DNA of 45,412 nucleotides from Beijerinckiaceae bacterium (GCA_947453205.1 CANGFT010000034.1:1-45412), one strand, 5' to 3'. Positions 23,339 through 32,970 are shown, counted from the stretch's first letter. Notes: generated from the letters alone by a model not told the origin. Made by a program: numbers and translations.

Positions 23339-24147
23339 CCGAGAAAGCCACGCAGGGGCGCCTTGAGATCAGCGATCTTTCGATCACCTATCGAAAGCCC
23401 AGAAGCGACGAGGTCTTCACCGCAGTCGAGGGCGTCTCCCTCACCATCGAGAAGGGCTCCTTCGTCACCATCGTGGGCTCGAGCGGCTGCGGCAAGAGCA
23501 CGCTGCTGCTCGCCATGGCGGGCCTCATCCCCAAGGCCTCCGGCGCCATCGCCCTCGACGGGCAAGAGGTCACGAAGCCCGGCCCTGACCGCGCCATGGT
23601 GTTTCAGGACGCCTCGCTTCTGCCCTGGCGCACGGTCCATGGCAATGTGCGCTTCGCCCTCGAATTGCAGCGCTGGAAGCGCGACGACATCGACGAGCGC
23701 GCCATGCGCTATGTGCGCATGGTGGGGCTCGGCGCCTTCGCCGATTATCACCCGCACCAATTGTCCGGCGGCATGCGCCAGCGTGTGAACATCGCGCGCG
23801 CGCTCTGCGTCGATCCCGATGTCCTGCTCATGGACGAGCCCTTCGGCGCCCTCGACGCGCAGACCCGCGAGGTCATGTGCGATGAGTTGCTGCGCATCTG
23901 GGAGCGCGACAAGAAGACGGCGATCTTCGTCACCCACGCCATCGACGAGGCGATCTTCCTCGGGGATCGCGTCGTCGTCATGGGCCGCAACCCCGGCCAT
24001 ATCCGCGACGTCATCGAGATCGACCTTCCGCGGCCGCGCACCAACGCCATGCTCGACAGCCCGGCCTTCGTGGACTACCGGCGCCGCTTGCGTGAATATA
24101 TCGCGGCCGACCTTGCGGCCCTGCAGATGGTCGAGGCCATCGTCTGA
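23335..24147 (+). CDS. NitT/TauT-type ABC transporter ATPase
   Basis: A 270-residue ATPase starting at GTG 23335. It has Walker A GSSGCGKSTLL, Q-loop MVFQDASLLPW, signature LSGGMRQRVNIARAL, Walker B VLLMDEPFGALDAQTR and H-loop FVTHAIDEAIFLGDR. It powers the importer whose permeases follow. Overlapping stops and starts on both sides indicate tight coupling. Confidence 0.92.
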   Translation: MTEKATQGRLEISDLSITYRKPRSDEVFTAVEGVSLTIEKGSFVTIVGSSGCGKSTLLLAMAGLIPKASGAIALDGQEVTKPGPDRAMVFQDASLLPWRTVHGNVRFALELQRWKRDDIDERAMRYVRMVGLGAFADYHPHQLSGGMRQRVNIARALCVDPDVLLMDEPFGALDAQTREVMCDELLRIWERDKKTAIFVTHAIDEAIFLGDRVVVMGRNPGHIRDVIEIDLPRPRTNAMLDSPAFVDYRRRLREYIAADLAALQMVEAIV

Positions 24148-24962
24148 TGACGGCGCTCACCACCAGCGAGGCGCCGTCAGCGCGTCCGCAGCGAACCTCC
24201 TTCGTCAGGCGCTACCACCGGCCCATCGTCTCGGGCCTCTCGGTGCTCGGCTTCCTGCTGCTCTGGGAGCTCGCGGTGATGCAGGGCTGGATCAACGGCC
24301 GCTTCACCAGCCAGCCCACGCAGGTCTGGCGCGCGGCGCTCGTCGTCATCGCGCAGGATGATTTCGGCTGGCATTGCAGCGTCAGCTTCGTCTCCTTCGC
24401 GCTCGGCTTCGTCATGGCGCTGGCGGTCAGCATTCCCCTCGGCCTTTATCTCGGCGTCTCGCGCTTGGGCCGCCTGTTTCTTGAGCCGCCGCTGATGGCC
24501 CTCTATACGGCGCCGCGCATCGTGCTTCTGCCCATCCTCATCGTATGGCTCGGCATCGGCCTCGCCTCGAAAGTCGCCATCGTCTTTCTCGGCGCCGTCT
24601 TCCCGATCATGGTCAACACCATGGCGGGCGTGCGCGGCGCGGACCATCGGCTTGCGACTGCGGCGCGCGCCTTTGGCGCGACCCCCATGGACATCTTCCT
24701 CAAGGTGCTCGTGCCCGGCTCCCTGCCCGCCATCCTCATGGGCGTGCGCCTTGGCGTCGGGCGCGGCGTGCTCAGCGTCGTCGTCGGCGAGATGTTCGTC
24801 TCGGAGGCGGGCATCGGCCACCAGATCATGACCTATGGCCAGGCCATGCAGTTCAACAAACTGCTCGTCTACGCCTTCACCATCAGCCTCTTCGGCTATG
24901 GCCTGACGGTCGCCGTGCGCATGCTGGAGGAGCGCATCCGCAACTGGAGGCCCGCCACATGA
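24147..24962 (+). CDS. ABC transporter permease (first of two)
   Basis: A 271-residue BPD-type permease with about six membrane helices (VSGLSVLGFLLLWELAVM, FALGFVMALAVSIPLGLYLG, IVLLPILIVWLGIGLASKVA). The EAA loop contacting the ATPase is AARAFGATPMDIFLKVLVPG. It begins in a TGATG overlap with the ATPase gene. A different permease gene follows, so the membrane part is probably a heterodimer rather than the usual homodimer. Confidence 0.9.
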   Translation: MTALTTSEAPSARPQRTSFVRRYHRPIVSGLSVLGFLLLWELAVMQGWINGRFTSQPTQVWRAALVVIAQDDFGWHCSVSFVSFALGFVMALAVSIPLGLYLGVSRLGRLFLEPPLMALYTAPRIVLLPILIVWLGIGLASKVAIVFLGAVFPIMVNTMAGVRGADHRLATAARAFGATPMDIFLKVLVPGSLPAILMGVRLGVGRGVLSVVVGEMFVSEAGIGHQIMTYGQAMQFNKLLVYAFTISLFGYGLTVAVRMLEERIRNWRPAT

Positions 24963-25735
24963 TGGCCGCCATCCTGCGCCGCCCTGCCCCGCTCTGCGCG
25001 CTCATATCATTCGCGGTCATCCTCGCGGTCTGGCAGGCGGCGGTGGATTTCGGCTTTGTGAAAGCCTTCTTCATCTCCTCGCCCTCCCGCGTCGCCTTCG
25101 AACTGGTGCGGCAGGTCAAGAATGGCGAGCTCGCGGCGAATCTCAGCGTCACGCTTTACGAATTCATCATCGGGCTCGCCTTCGCGGTGCTGATCGGCGG
25201 CCTGCTCGGCCTCTTGGCGAGCTGGTCGGAGACGGTCCAGCACATTCTCGACCCCTTCATCTGGTTCAAATACTCCTCCCCCACCATCGCCTTCTATCCC
25301 ATGTTCGTCGCATGGCTCGGGCTCGGCGAGGCGACGATCATCGTCATGGCCTTCCTGTTCGCGGTGACGCCGATCTATGCGAATACGCTTTCGGGCATCA
25401 AGAACACCGATCCGGACCTCATCCGCGCCGCCATTTCCTTTGGCGCGCGGCGCCATGATCTGTTCTTCAAAGTGTCCCTGCCCGCATCCGCGCCCATCCT
25501 CATCGCGGGCCTGCGGCTTGCGGTGGGCCGGGCCTTGACGGGCGTCGTCGCCGCCGAGCTCTTCGGCGCCGCCGCAGGGCTCGGCTACAGCATGTCCTAT
25601 TATGGGCAGAAGCTGCGCACGACCGAGATGATGGCGTCCCTGATCGTCATCATCATTCTCGGCGTCATTTTCACGCAAGCCCTTGCGGCGCTGGAGGCGC
25701 GCGTCGGCGCCTGGCGCACGGGGCCCGGGCGCTGA
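24959..25735 (+). CDS. ABC transporter permease (second of two)
   Basis: A 258-residue BPD-type permease overlapping the first by an ATGA. Helices include PLCALISFAVILAVWQAAVD, FIIGLAFAVLIGGLLGLLAS and LIVIIILGVIFTQALAALEA. The EAA loop reads AAISFGARRHDLFFKVSLPA. Sequence differs clearly from the preceding permease, so this is not a recent duplication. Confidence 0.9.
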   Translation: MMAAILRRPAPLCALISFAVILAVWQAAVDFGFVKAFFISSPSRVAFELVRQVKNGELAANLSVTLYEFIIGLAFAVLIGGLLGLLASWSETVQHILDPFIWFKYSSPTIAFYPMFVAWLGLGEATIIVMAFLFAVTPIYANTLSGIKNTDPDLIRAAISFGARRHDLFFKVSLPASAPILIAGLRLAVGRALTGVVAAELFGAAAGLGYSMSYYGQKLRTTEMMASLIVIIILGVIFTQALAALEARVGAWRTGPGR

Positions 25736-25752
25736 ACAGGATGGGACAGCTC

Positions 25753-26508
25753 ATGAACGCGCGCACCTGCATCATCACCGGCTCGGGACAGGGCATCGGC
25801 CGCGCCGTGGCCCTGCATTTCGCAAGCCGCGGCTATCGGGTCGGGCTGGCCGAGCGCAATGAGGCCGCAGCCCATGCGGTCGCCGCAGAGATCGCCGAAG
25901 CTGGCGGCGAGGCGATGGCCATACCCACGGATGTGACGGATTCAGCTTCGGTGAGCGCCTGCGTCGCGCAGGTCGCCAGCGCCTTCGGCGGCGTCGACAT
26001 CCTCATCAACAATGCGCGCTGGTCGGGCCTGGCGCCGACCCCGGTGCAGGATCTCAGCGACGCCGACTGGCGTCAGGCCATGGAGGTGAATGTCACCGGC
26101 GCCTTCCACTGCATCCGCGCCGCCGCGCCGCATATGATCGAGGCAGGCTGGGGCCGCATCATCAACATGTCCTCCGCCACGGTGCGCAAACCGCCGAGCC
26201 GCCCCTATGTGCACTACATCACATCCAAGGCGGCGCTGATCGGCCTGACCCGCTCGCTGGCGCAGGAGCTGGGACGCCACGGAATCACCGTGAACGCCAT
26301 TCTTCCCGGCGCCGTCGAAACCGGCGTGGCGCGGCCCAATGGGCTCAGCGACGCCGATCGCGAAAAGAACGCCCGCGCGACGCAGGCCATTCCCCGTGTG
26401 CTGAGATCGGGCGATCTTGCAGGCGCGGCTTTCTTCCTCGCCTCCGAGGAGGCGGGCTTCATCACCGGCCAGTCGCTGGCGGTCGATGGCGGCTTCAGCT
26501 TCGGGTGA
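25753..26508 (+). CDS. Short-chain dehydrogenase/reductase (SDR)
   Basis: A 251-residue classical SDR. The nucleotide motif is TGSGQGIG near the N-terminus, then NNAR, catalytic Ser in INMSSATV and YVHYITSK for Tyr and Lys; the C-terminus is GQSLAVDGGFSFG. I prefer ATG 25753 over 25741, because GGATGGGA is well placed and MNARTCIITG is the usual SDR N-terminus. It follows the second permease by 17 bp and is likely in the same transcript, oxidising or reducing an alcohol/ketone from the imported compound. Confidence 0.88.
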   Translation: MNARTCIITGSGQGIGRAVALHFASRGYRVGLAERNEAAAHAVAAEIAEAGGEAMAIPTDVTDSASVSACVAQVASAFGGVDILINNARWSGLAPTPVQDLSDADWRQAMEVNVTGAFHCIRAAAPHMIEAGWGRIINMSSATVRKPPSRPYVHYITSKAALIGLTRSLAQELGRHGITVNAILPGAVETGVARPNGLSDADREKNARATQAIPRVLRSGDLAGAAFFLASEEAGFITGQSLAVDGGFSFG

Positions 26509-26511
26509 GGC

Positions 26512-27345
26512 TCACAGTCGCCCTGCGCAGATGACCAGCGCCTGCGTCGGCGTCGCCGCCTGCAACGCAAGCCGATCATCGTCGTCGAGGCGGAAGGCGC
26601 TGTGCTGCTTCCATGCGCCCTGCCCGCAAGCGCCCTCGCCCTCCATCACGAAGACGAGCGTCATGGCGTTCGATTCGCCCAGCTCCATGACGGCGCCGGG
26701 ATCAAGCGCGACGAAGGCGAGCTTCAAGGGCCGTTCGGTGAAGCTGCCGAGATCCTTGCGCCGCACGCCGGGCAGCATCCTGTCCGCGCGCCATTCGAAA
26801 GCCGCGGGGCGGATGAGCAGGGGATCGGTGTAGCGCGCGGGCGGATAGGCGATGGGACGCTGGAAGACATGCTCCCAGATGGCCTCATAGGAATCGCGGT
26901 CGCCTCCCGCGCCATGCCTGCGATAGCGCCCGCCGCCGAAGGTTCCGAGAGCTTCGAGCTCTTCGGTGCCGCGCCGAAGCTGGTCCGAACTCATATAGCC
27001 AAGGCCGCTCGCCCCGCCGAACTGCATCACCAGCGTCACGCGCGGTCGGCCATGGTCATGCTGAGGACCGTAGAAGGCGCCTTCGGGGAAATAGCCGATG
27101 TCGCCTTCCTCCAGCGTCTTGCCGGGCGCGATATTGGCGGGGCCGGAGACGCAGAAGCGGATCTGATCGAAATTATGCCGGTGATGGGGGCTTTGGTACT
27201 CGCCCCCGTTGCGCGACAGCACGAGGCGGAAATTGTTGGGATCGCCGTTCTCGCCGCGAAAGAGGTTCTTGAAGGCGAGGCCGCCCTCGCGATGCCGCTC
27301 CTCCTTCTCGGACCAGGCGAGATCCGCCGCGTGAACCACCTGCAT
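26512..27345 (-). CDS. Cupin-domain protein, bicupin type
   Basis: A 277-residue cytoplasmic protein. The first cupin carries SPHHRHNFDQIRFCVSG and PEGAFYGPQHDHG, giving three or four His positions for a metal, although the usual Glu of motif 1 is Gln. A second, poorer cupin lies around residues 200-270 (VALDPGAVMELGESNAMTLV, VMEGEG) with no clear His set. It may be a dioxygenase or a structural/binding protein. It is convergent with the SDR gene (3 bp gap) and divergent from the Opp-type operon. Confidence 0.75.
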   Translation of the reverse strand: MQVVHAADLAWSEKEERHREGGLAFKNLFRGENGDPNNFRLVLSRNGGEYQSPHHRHNFDQIRFCVSGPANIAPGKTLEEGDIGYFPEGAFYGPQHDHGRPRVTLVMQFGGASGLGYMSSDQLRRGTEELEALGTFGGGRYRRHGAGGDRDSYEAIWEHVFQRPIAYPPARYTDPLLIRPAAFEWRADRMLPGVRRKDLGSFTERPLKLAFVALDPGAVMELGESNAMTLVFVMEGEGACGQGAWKQHSAFRLDDDDRLALQAATPTQALVICAGRL

Positions 27346-27419
27346 GTTTCGCTCCCTTGTGCGATTGCAAGCTGCCGCCGCTCAGTCGGCTTGTCAACAA
27401 ACGCCCGTCAAAAGGCCAT

Positions 27420-27435
27420 TTGCGCTGAAGCGCAA
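27420..27435. promoter_or_regulatory. Dyad TTGCGC-TGAA-GCGCAA between divergent genes
   Basis: Six-base perfect arms around a 4-base centre, in the 172-bp gap between the cupin gene and the Opp/Dpp-type operon. It could be a shared operator or a small transcript hairpin. It resembles the TTGCAA dyad at 18923 only in its outer bases. Confidence 0.3.
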
Positions 27436-27517
27436 CAAATTTCACGCAATGGCCGCCGAAGCTCTTGTGTCAGGACCGCCCGCTGCTCCACAATGCCAAA
27501 AGAACATGGGAGGGGAG

Positions 27518-28561
27518 ATGGCTGCGGCGGCGCGAATGATCGGCGACCGCGCGCAAAAATCTCGGAAGCGCTGGATGACGACCGACAATTTTTTTCTCAA
27601 GGTGCTTCCGGCGCGGATTTTGCGGTCCATTCTCATCATCGCCGCCATAGCCGCCCTGAATTTCGGCATCGTCCATCTCGCGCCGGGCGATGTGGCGGAT
27701 GTGCTCGCGGGTGAAAGCGGCGCCGCATCTCCGGAGTTCATCGAAGACCTGCGCGTGCGCTTTGGCCTCGACAAGCCTCTGTGGCAGCAATTCCTGATCT
27801 ATATGGGGCAGATCGCGCAGTTTGATCTGGGTTATTCCTTCCGCTTCAGCCGACCCGTCATCGACCTCGTCCTGGAGCGGCTTCCGGCGACCCTGATGCT
27901 GATGATCCCCACGCTCTTCCTCGCCTTCGTGGTGGGGACGAGCCTTGGGGTCGCGGCGGCGCGGCGGGCCGGGCGCTGGAGCGACGCCGTCGTCTCCATC
28001 ACCGCCCTGTTCTTCTACGCCATGCCCATCTTCTGGATCGGCGTGATGATGATCGTCCTGTTCAGCGTCAAGCTGCGCTGGCTCCCGACGGGCGGCATGA
28101 TCACCATCGGCGCCGACTATGCGGGCCTCGACCATATCCTCGACATCGCCCGCCACATGGTCATGCCCGTGGTCGCGCTCTCTTTGTTCCACACCGCCTT
28201 CTATGCGCGGCTGATGCGCGCCTCCATGCTCGAAATCTTCACGCAGGATTTCGTCGTCACCGCGCGCGCGAAAGGGCTCAGCGAGAACCGCATCGTCTAC
28301 AAACATGTGTTGCGCAACGCCCTGCTGCCGGTCGTGACCGTGCTTGGCCTGCATATCGCCAATCTGCTCGGCGGCGCGGTTCTGGTTGAAACCGTCTTTT
28401 CATGGCCGGGGCTGGGACGCCTCGCCTTCGAAAGCGTGCTCTCGCGCGACCTCAATCTTCTGCTTGGCATCCTGCTGTGCAGTTCGGTTCTGGTCATCGT
28501 CACCAATCTGACGATCGACGCGGCCTATCAATTCCTCGACCCCCGGATCGGAGCGAGATGA
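27518..28561 (+). CDS. Dipeptide/oligopeptide-type ABC permease (DppB-like)
   Basis: A 347-residue permease with an N-terminal helix and LNFGIVHLAPGDVADVL, the family's (x)PGDP-like segment. It continues ARFGL-like as VRFGLDKPLWQQFLIYMGQI and LGYSFRFSRPVIDLVLERLP, and the EAA loop reads TARAKGLSENRIVYKHVLRN. The start at 27518 is preceded by GGGAGGGG; earlier ATGs in frame exist but have no ribosome site. First gene of a four-gene importer operon. Confidence 0.88.
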   Translation: MAAAARMIGDRAQKSRKRWMTTDNFFLKVLPARILRSILIIAAIAALNFGIVHLAPGDVADVLAGESGAASPEFIEDLRVRFGLDKPLWQQFLIYMGQIAQFDLGYSFRFSRPVIDLVLERLPATLMLMIPTLFLAFVVGTSLGVAAARRAGRWSDAVVSITALFFYAMPIFWIGVMMIVLFSVKLRWLPTGGMITIGADYAGLDHILDIARHMVMPVVALSLFHTAFYARLMRASMLEIFTQDFVVTARAKGLSENRIVYKHVLRNALLPVVTVLGLHIANLLGGAVLVETVFSWPGLGRLAFESVLSRDLNLLLGILLCSSVLVIVTNLTIDAAYQFLDPRIGAR

Positions 28562-29403
28562 TGGCGCGCTGGTCTCAGTTCTGGGAGCAATTCAGGCGCA
28601 ACCACGGCGCTGTCGTGGGGCTTTGCATCGTCCTGATGGTCATCGGCATGGCGGTCACGGCGCCCATCATCTATCCCGAAGATCCCGGCGAGATGATCGC
28701 CCCGCCCTTCCTCTGGCCCTTCGAGGACTGGATGTTTCCGCTGGGCTCGGACTCGCTGGGGCGGGACATCGCGGCGCAGATCTTCCACGGCGCGCGGGTT
28801 TCGCTGCTGGTTGGAACGGCCGCCACATCGGCGGCGGTCTCCATCGGGGTGAGCGTCGGCCTCGCCGCCGGCTATTTCCGCGGCCGGGTGGACGATGTGC
28901 TGATGCGCATGACGGAAGTCATCCAGACCATCCCGCCCTTCGTCCTGTCCATCATCATGGTGGCGGTGTTCCGCCCATCGCTGCGCACGATCATCGTGGC
29001 GATCTGCGTGGTCTCCTGGCCCTCCATCGCGCGGCTCGTGCGCGCCGAAGCCCTGACCCTGCGCGAGCGGGAGTTCGTGCAGGCCGGCGTCGTCATGGGC
29101 ATGAGCAACCTGCGTCTGGTCCTCACCCAGATCCTGCCCAACGCCCTGACCCCCGTCGTCATCGCAGCCTCGCTCATGATGGCGACGTCCATCCTGCTCG
29201 AAGCCGGGCTTTCCTTTCTCGGCCTCGGCGATCCCAATGTCGTGAGCTGGGGCATGATCATCGGCGCGGGGCGCGATTCGGTTCGCGACGCCTGGTACAT
29301 CAGCGCCATTCCCGGCTGCGCCATCTTCATCACGGTCCTCGGCCTCAACCTGGTCGGCGAAGGGTTGAACGATGCGCTGAACCCCCGTTTGAGGAGACGC
29401 TGA
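28558..29403 (+). CDS. Dipeptide/oligopeptide-type ABC permease (DppC-like)
   Basis: A 281-residue permease starting in an ATGA overlap with the DppB-like gene. Features are PLGSDSLGRDIAAQIFHGAR, near-universal in this family, and the EAA loop in EFVQAGVVMGMSNLRLVLTQ followed by ILPN. The C-terminus reads LNLVGEGLNDALNPRLRRR. It forms the heterodimeric channel with the preceding gene product. Confidence 0.92.
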   Translation: MMARWSQFWEQFRRNHGAVVGLCIVLMVIGMAVTAPIIYPEDPGEMIAPPFLWPFEDWMFPLGSDSLGRDIAAQIFHGARVSLLVGTAATSAAVSIGVSVGLAAGYFRGRVDDVLMRMTEVIQTIPPFVLSIIMVAVFRPSLRTIIVAICVVSWPSIARLVRAEALTLREREFVQAGVVMGMSNLRLVLTQILPNALTPVVIAASLMMATSILLEAGLSFLGLGDPNVVSWGMIIGAGRDSVRDAWYISAIPGCAIFITVLGLNLVGEGLNDALNPRLRRR

Positions 29404-29404
29404 C

Positions 29405-30403
29405 ATGGCGCTTCTCGACGTCCGCAACCTCCGCACCGTCTTCATGACGCGCCAAGGCGTGCTGCCCGCCGTCGATGGCGTCAGCTTCCGCATCGAAGCG
29501 GGCGAGACGGTGGCGCTTGTCGGCGAATCCGGCTGCGGCAAATCCGTCACGGCGGCCTCGATCCTGCGTCTCCTGCCTGATCCGCCGGGGCGGACCGTCG
29601 GCGGGGAGGTCATGTTCGAGGGGGTGGATCTGCTGGCGCTGGGCGAGCGCGAGATGCGGCAGGTCCGGGGCGCGCGCATCGGCATGATCTTTCAGGAGCC
29701 GATGACCTCGCTCAATCCCCTGCTCACCATCGGCGACCAGATCACTGAAGCCATTCTCGAACATGAGCCGGTGACGAAAGCGGCCGCCCTCAAACGCGCC
29801 GGGGATCTGATCGATCTCGTGCGCATCCCCGACGCCTCGCGCGTCCTGCGCGAATATCCGCACCGCCTGTCCGGCGGCATGCGCCAGCGCGCGGTCATCG
29901 CCATGGCGCTCTCCTGCAACCCCGCGCTCCTGATCGCCGACGAGCCGACGACCGCGCTTGATGTGACGACGCAGGCGCAAATCCTCGAACTGCTCGACGA
30001 TCTCAAACAGCGCCTCGGCATGGCGATCCTGCTCATCACCCATGATCTGGGCGTCGTCGCGCAAGCGGCCCAGCGCGTCGTCATCATGTATGCGGGGCGC
30101 GTGGTCGAGGAGGCCGGCGTCACCGAGCTTTTCGAGGGGCCGCTGCACCCCTATACGCGCGGCCTGCTCGGCTCCATTCCGCGTCCCGACCGGGAGGTAG
30201 ACGAACACGGGCGCCCGCCGCCGCTGCCGGAGATCGCGGGCCTTGTTCCATCCCTCGCAGCCCTGCCGCCCGGCTGCCGCTTCGCGCCGCGCTGCCATCT
30301 GGCGACGCCCTCCTGCGACCTGCAGGATCCGCCCGCCATCACCCTGCCGTCAGGCCGACGCCTCGCCTGCATCAATGCGGACCAGATGGGGAGCCTGACA
30401 TGA
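29405..30403 (+). CDS. Oligopeptide-type ABC ATPase (DppD-like)
   Basis: A 332-residue ATPase with Walker A GESGCGKSVTA, Q-loop FQEPMTSLNP, signature LSGGMRQRAVIAMAL and Walker B LLIADEPTTALDVTT. The C-terminal oligopeptide/HPY extension has LHPYTRGLLGSIPRPDR and the cysteines of GCRFAPRCHLATPSC. The stop overlaps the next start (ATGA). Confidence 0.92.
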   Translation: MALLDVRNLRTVFMTRQGVLPAVDGVSFRIEAGETVALVGESGCGKSVTAASILRLLPDPPGRTVGGEVMFEGVDLLALGEREMRQVRGARIGMIFQEPMTSLNPLLTIGDQITEAILEHEPVTKAAALKRAGDLIDLVRIPDASRVLREYPHRLSGGMRQRAVIAMALSCNPALLIADEPTTALDVTTQAQILELLDDLKQRLGMAILLITHDLGVVAQAAQRVVIMYAGRVVEEAGVTELFEGPLHPYTRGLLGSIPRPDREVDEHGRPPPLPEIAGLVPSLAALPPGCRFAPRCHLATPSCDLQDPPAITLPSGRRLACINADQMGSLT

Positions 30404-31383
30404 GCGCCTTGTTCCGCATGAGCGGCGTCGTCAAGCATTTCAAAACGCCGCGCGGCCTCGTCCATGCGGTGGACGGCGTCGATCTTTCCATCGCGCGCGG
30501 CGAAGTGCTGGGGCTTGTGGGCGAGTCCGGCTGCGGCAAATCCTCGCTGGCGCGCCTTGCGGTGCGCATCATCGAACCCGACGAAGGCCGCATCGAACTC
30601 GACGGCGTCGACATCTCCCATCTCGGCCAGAACGAGATCAGGCCCCATCGGCCGCGCATCCAGATGATCTTTCAGGATCCCTTCGCCTCGCTCAATCCGC
30701 GCGCGAGCGTCGGCCGCATCATCGAGGAGCCGCTGATCGTTCATGATCGGGGAACGCCCGCGGAGCGGCGCGAACGCGTCGCCTCGCTGATGGACAAGGT
30801 CGGCCTCAGGCCGGAGGCTGCCGCGCGCTATCCCCATGAGTTCTCGGGCGGCCAGCGCCAGCGGATCGGCATCGCCCGCGCCCTCGCGCTCTCCCCCGAC
30901 CTCATCATCTGCGACGAGCCGGTCTCGGCGCTCGACGTCTCCGTGCGCGCGCAGGTCATCAATCTGCTGGACCGGCTGCGGGCGGAATTCGGCATGAGCT
31001 ATCTCTTCATCTCCCACGACCTCTCCGTGGTCGAGCATGTCGCAGACCGCATCGCCGTCATGTATCTGGGCAAGATCGTGGAGTTCGCGGATCGGCGCAG
31101 CCTGTGGCGCAGGCCGCTGCATCCCTATACGCAGGCGCTTCTGGCGTCAGTCCCCGCGCCCATCGCCGGCGCCAAACGCGCGCCCATTCCGCTGCGCGTG
31201 GTCGAGCCGCCAAGCCCCCTCGCCCCGCCGAAGGGCTGCCGTTTCCACACCCGCTGTCCCTATGCGCGCGACATCTGCCAGATCGAGACGCCCGAGCTGA
31301 AGAGCCTGCAGGGCGAGACGCATCAGGTCGCCTGCCACTTCGTCAGCGCAGACGGTGAGAGCCGCCTGCAAGCCAGCGCGTGA
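30400..31383 (+). CDS. Oligopeptide-type ABC ATPase (DppF-like)
   Basis: A 327-residue ATPase with GESGCGKSSLA, FQDPFASLNPRA, FSGGQRQRIGIARALALSP and LIICDEPVSALDVSVRAQ. The C-terminal extension contains LHPYTQALLASVPAP and GCRFHTRCPYARDIC. Together with the DppD-like protein it forms the paired motor. Ends 15 bp from the convergent binding-protein gene. Confidence 0.92.
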   Translation: MSALFRMSGVVKHFKTPRGLVHAVDGVDLSIARGEVLGLVGESGCGKSSLARLAVRIIEPDEGRIELDGVDISHLGQNEIRPHRPRIQMIFQDPFASLNPRASVGRIIEEPLIVHDRGTPAERRERVASLMDKVGLRPEAAARYPHEFSGGQRQRIGIARALALSPDLIICDEPVSALDVSVRAQVINLLDRLRAEFGMSYLFISHDLSVVEHVADRIAVMYLGKIVEFADRRSLWRRPLHPYTQALLASVPAPIAGAKRAPIPLRVVEPPSPLAPPKGCRFHTRCPYARDICQIETPELKSLQGETHQVACHFVSADGESRLQASA

Positions 31384-31398
31384 GAGCGCAGCCCCGTC

Positions 31399-32970
31399 CT
31401 ACTTCGCAATCCAGACATGAGCGAGATTGCTGAAGGGCCCGTCGAAGGTCATGGTGTGGTCGCGCACCTTCTTGTCGAAGACGGTGAGCTGCTCCAGCTC
31501 GAACAGCGGCAGGATCGGCAGGTCGCGCGCGGCGATCCTCTGAATCTGGTGGAACTGCTCCATCCGCTTCGCCGGATCATTCTCCACCTGAACCGCCTCC
31601 AGCATCCGATCCATCTCGGGATTGGAATAGCGCGAGGCGTTGGAGAAGGGCACGCCCTTGACGATGTTCTTCGACCAGTAGACCGCAAGCTGCGGATCGG
31701 CATAGGTGCCGATATAGGCGGTGAAGAATTTGAAGTCATATTCGTAATAAAGCCGCCGCGTGGAGGAGGCGCTGTCCTGCGTGCGCAGTTCGATCTGGAT
31801 GCCCACGCGCGCCAACTGCTGCTTCAGCACTTCGCCAAGCCGCAGATATTCGGCGCCGAGCGGCGAGATTTCATAGACGAGGCGCAGGCGCACGCCGCTT
31901 GAATCCTTCTTGAACCCGGCCTGCTCCAGAAGCTCTTCGGCCTTCTTGGGATCATAGGGATATGTGTCGACATCCCCTGTGTAATATTTGCTCTTCGACG
32001 AGACCGGCCCCGTCGCCACCTTGCCAAGGCCGAACCAGACGTTGCGCACGACCTGTTCGCGGTTGATGGCGTAGGCCACGGCCTTGCGCACGAGGATATT
32101 GTCGAAGGGCGGCTGCAGATTGTTGAACTGCATGGTGACGATGGGCGCGAAATATTCATAGCCGTCCGTCGTCGCGCCAAGGTTCGGCTTGGCTGAAAGG
32201 CGCTTCACATCGCTGAGGGCTATGGGCGACTGCGCGCCCAGCAGCACCTCGCCGGTTTCAATGACGGCCGAACGCGTCGCGGCGTCCGGCAGGTAACGCA
32301 CGACCATGCGGTCCGGATAGGGCTTGCCCGAGAGCCAATAGTTCGCGTTGCGCTCAAGAATGATATGGCTGCCGCGCTGCCATTCCTTGAAGACCCAGGG
32401 GCCGGTGCCGATCGGCTTGTAGTTAGACGGACTCGTGGGCACGTCCGAGCCTTCATAGGCGTGACGCGACATGACGGGGCTGGTGAAGGAATTCAGCGAG
32501 GACATCAGCGCCGGCGCGGGCTCGGAAAGGCGCAGGACGATGGTCAGGGGATCGGGCGTCTCGACCGCCGTCACATTGGCGTAAATAAGCCGTCCGCGCG
32601 AATGATAGCGCCGCCAGACCTCCAGCGAAAACCGCACATCGTCGGAGGTGAAGTCGACGCCGTCATGCCATTTCACGCCGGGCCGCAGGTGGAAGATGAT
32701 GGTCAGTCCGTCAGGGCTTATGGTCCAGCGTTCCGCAAGGCCCGGAACGGCCTTGCCCTCGCGGTCATATTCGACAAGGCCCTCGAAGATCTTGGTCGAA
32801 ATGAAGGCCGCTGCGAAGCCGGAATTGATGGCGGAGTTCAGAATGGTCGGCTCAGGCCAATGGATGGCGGTCAGGACGCCGCCGCGCTGGGGCTCTTCAG
32901 CCCGCGCCGCAGCGCTGCTCCAGCCGAAGGCCAGAAGGACCAGAAGACGAAACATCAGGCGAAAGCTCAT
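31399..32970 (-). CDS. Family-5 ABC substrate-binding protein
   Basis: A 523-residue periplasmic binding protein of the peptide/nickel/glutathione group. The signal peptide MSFRLMFRLLVLLAFGWSSA ends ARA/EEPQRGG. Family segments are GGVLTAIHWPEPTILNSAIN, LAERWTISPDGLTIIFHLRP and GVKWHDGVDFTSDDVRFSLE. It is convergent with the ATPase gene but is the obvious partner of that importer. The region upstream of ATG 32970 in the same frame belongs to the next gene in another frame. It is 37 bp downstream of the Fe(II) oxygenase gene and likely cotranscribed with it. Confidence 0.9.
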   Translation of the reverse strand: MSFRLMFRLLVLLAFGWSSAAARAEEPQRGGVLTAIHWPEPTILNSAINSGFAAAFISTKIFEGLVEYDREGKAVPGLAERWTISPDGLTIIFHLRPGVKWHDGVDFTSDDVRFSLEVWRRYHSRGRLIYANVTAVETPDPLTIVLRLSEPAPALMSSLNSFTSPVMSRHAYEGSDVPTSPSNYKPIGTGPWVFKEWQRGSHIILERNANYWLSGKPYPDRMVVRYLPDAATRSAVIETGEVLLGAQSPIALSDVKRLSAKPNLGATTDGYEYFAPIVTMQFNNLQPPFDNILVRKAVAYAINREQVVRNVWFGLGKVATGPVSSKSKYYTGDVDTYPYDPKKAEELLEQAGFKKDSSGVRLRLVYEISPLGAEYLRLGEVLKQQLARVGIQIELRTQDSASSTRRLYYEYDFKFFTAYIGTYADPQLAVYWSKNIVKGVPFSNASRYSNPEMDRMLEAVQVENDPAKRMEQFHQIQRIAARDLPILPLFELEQLTVFDKKVRDHTMTFDGPFSNLAHVWIAK

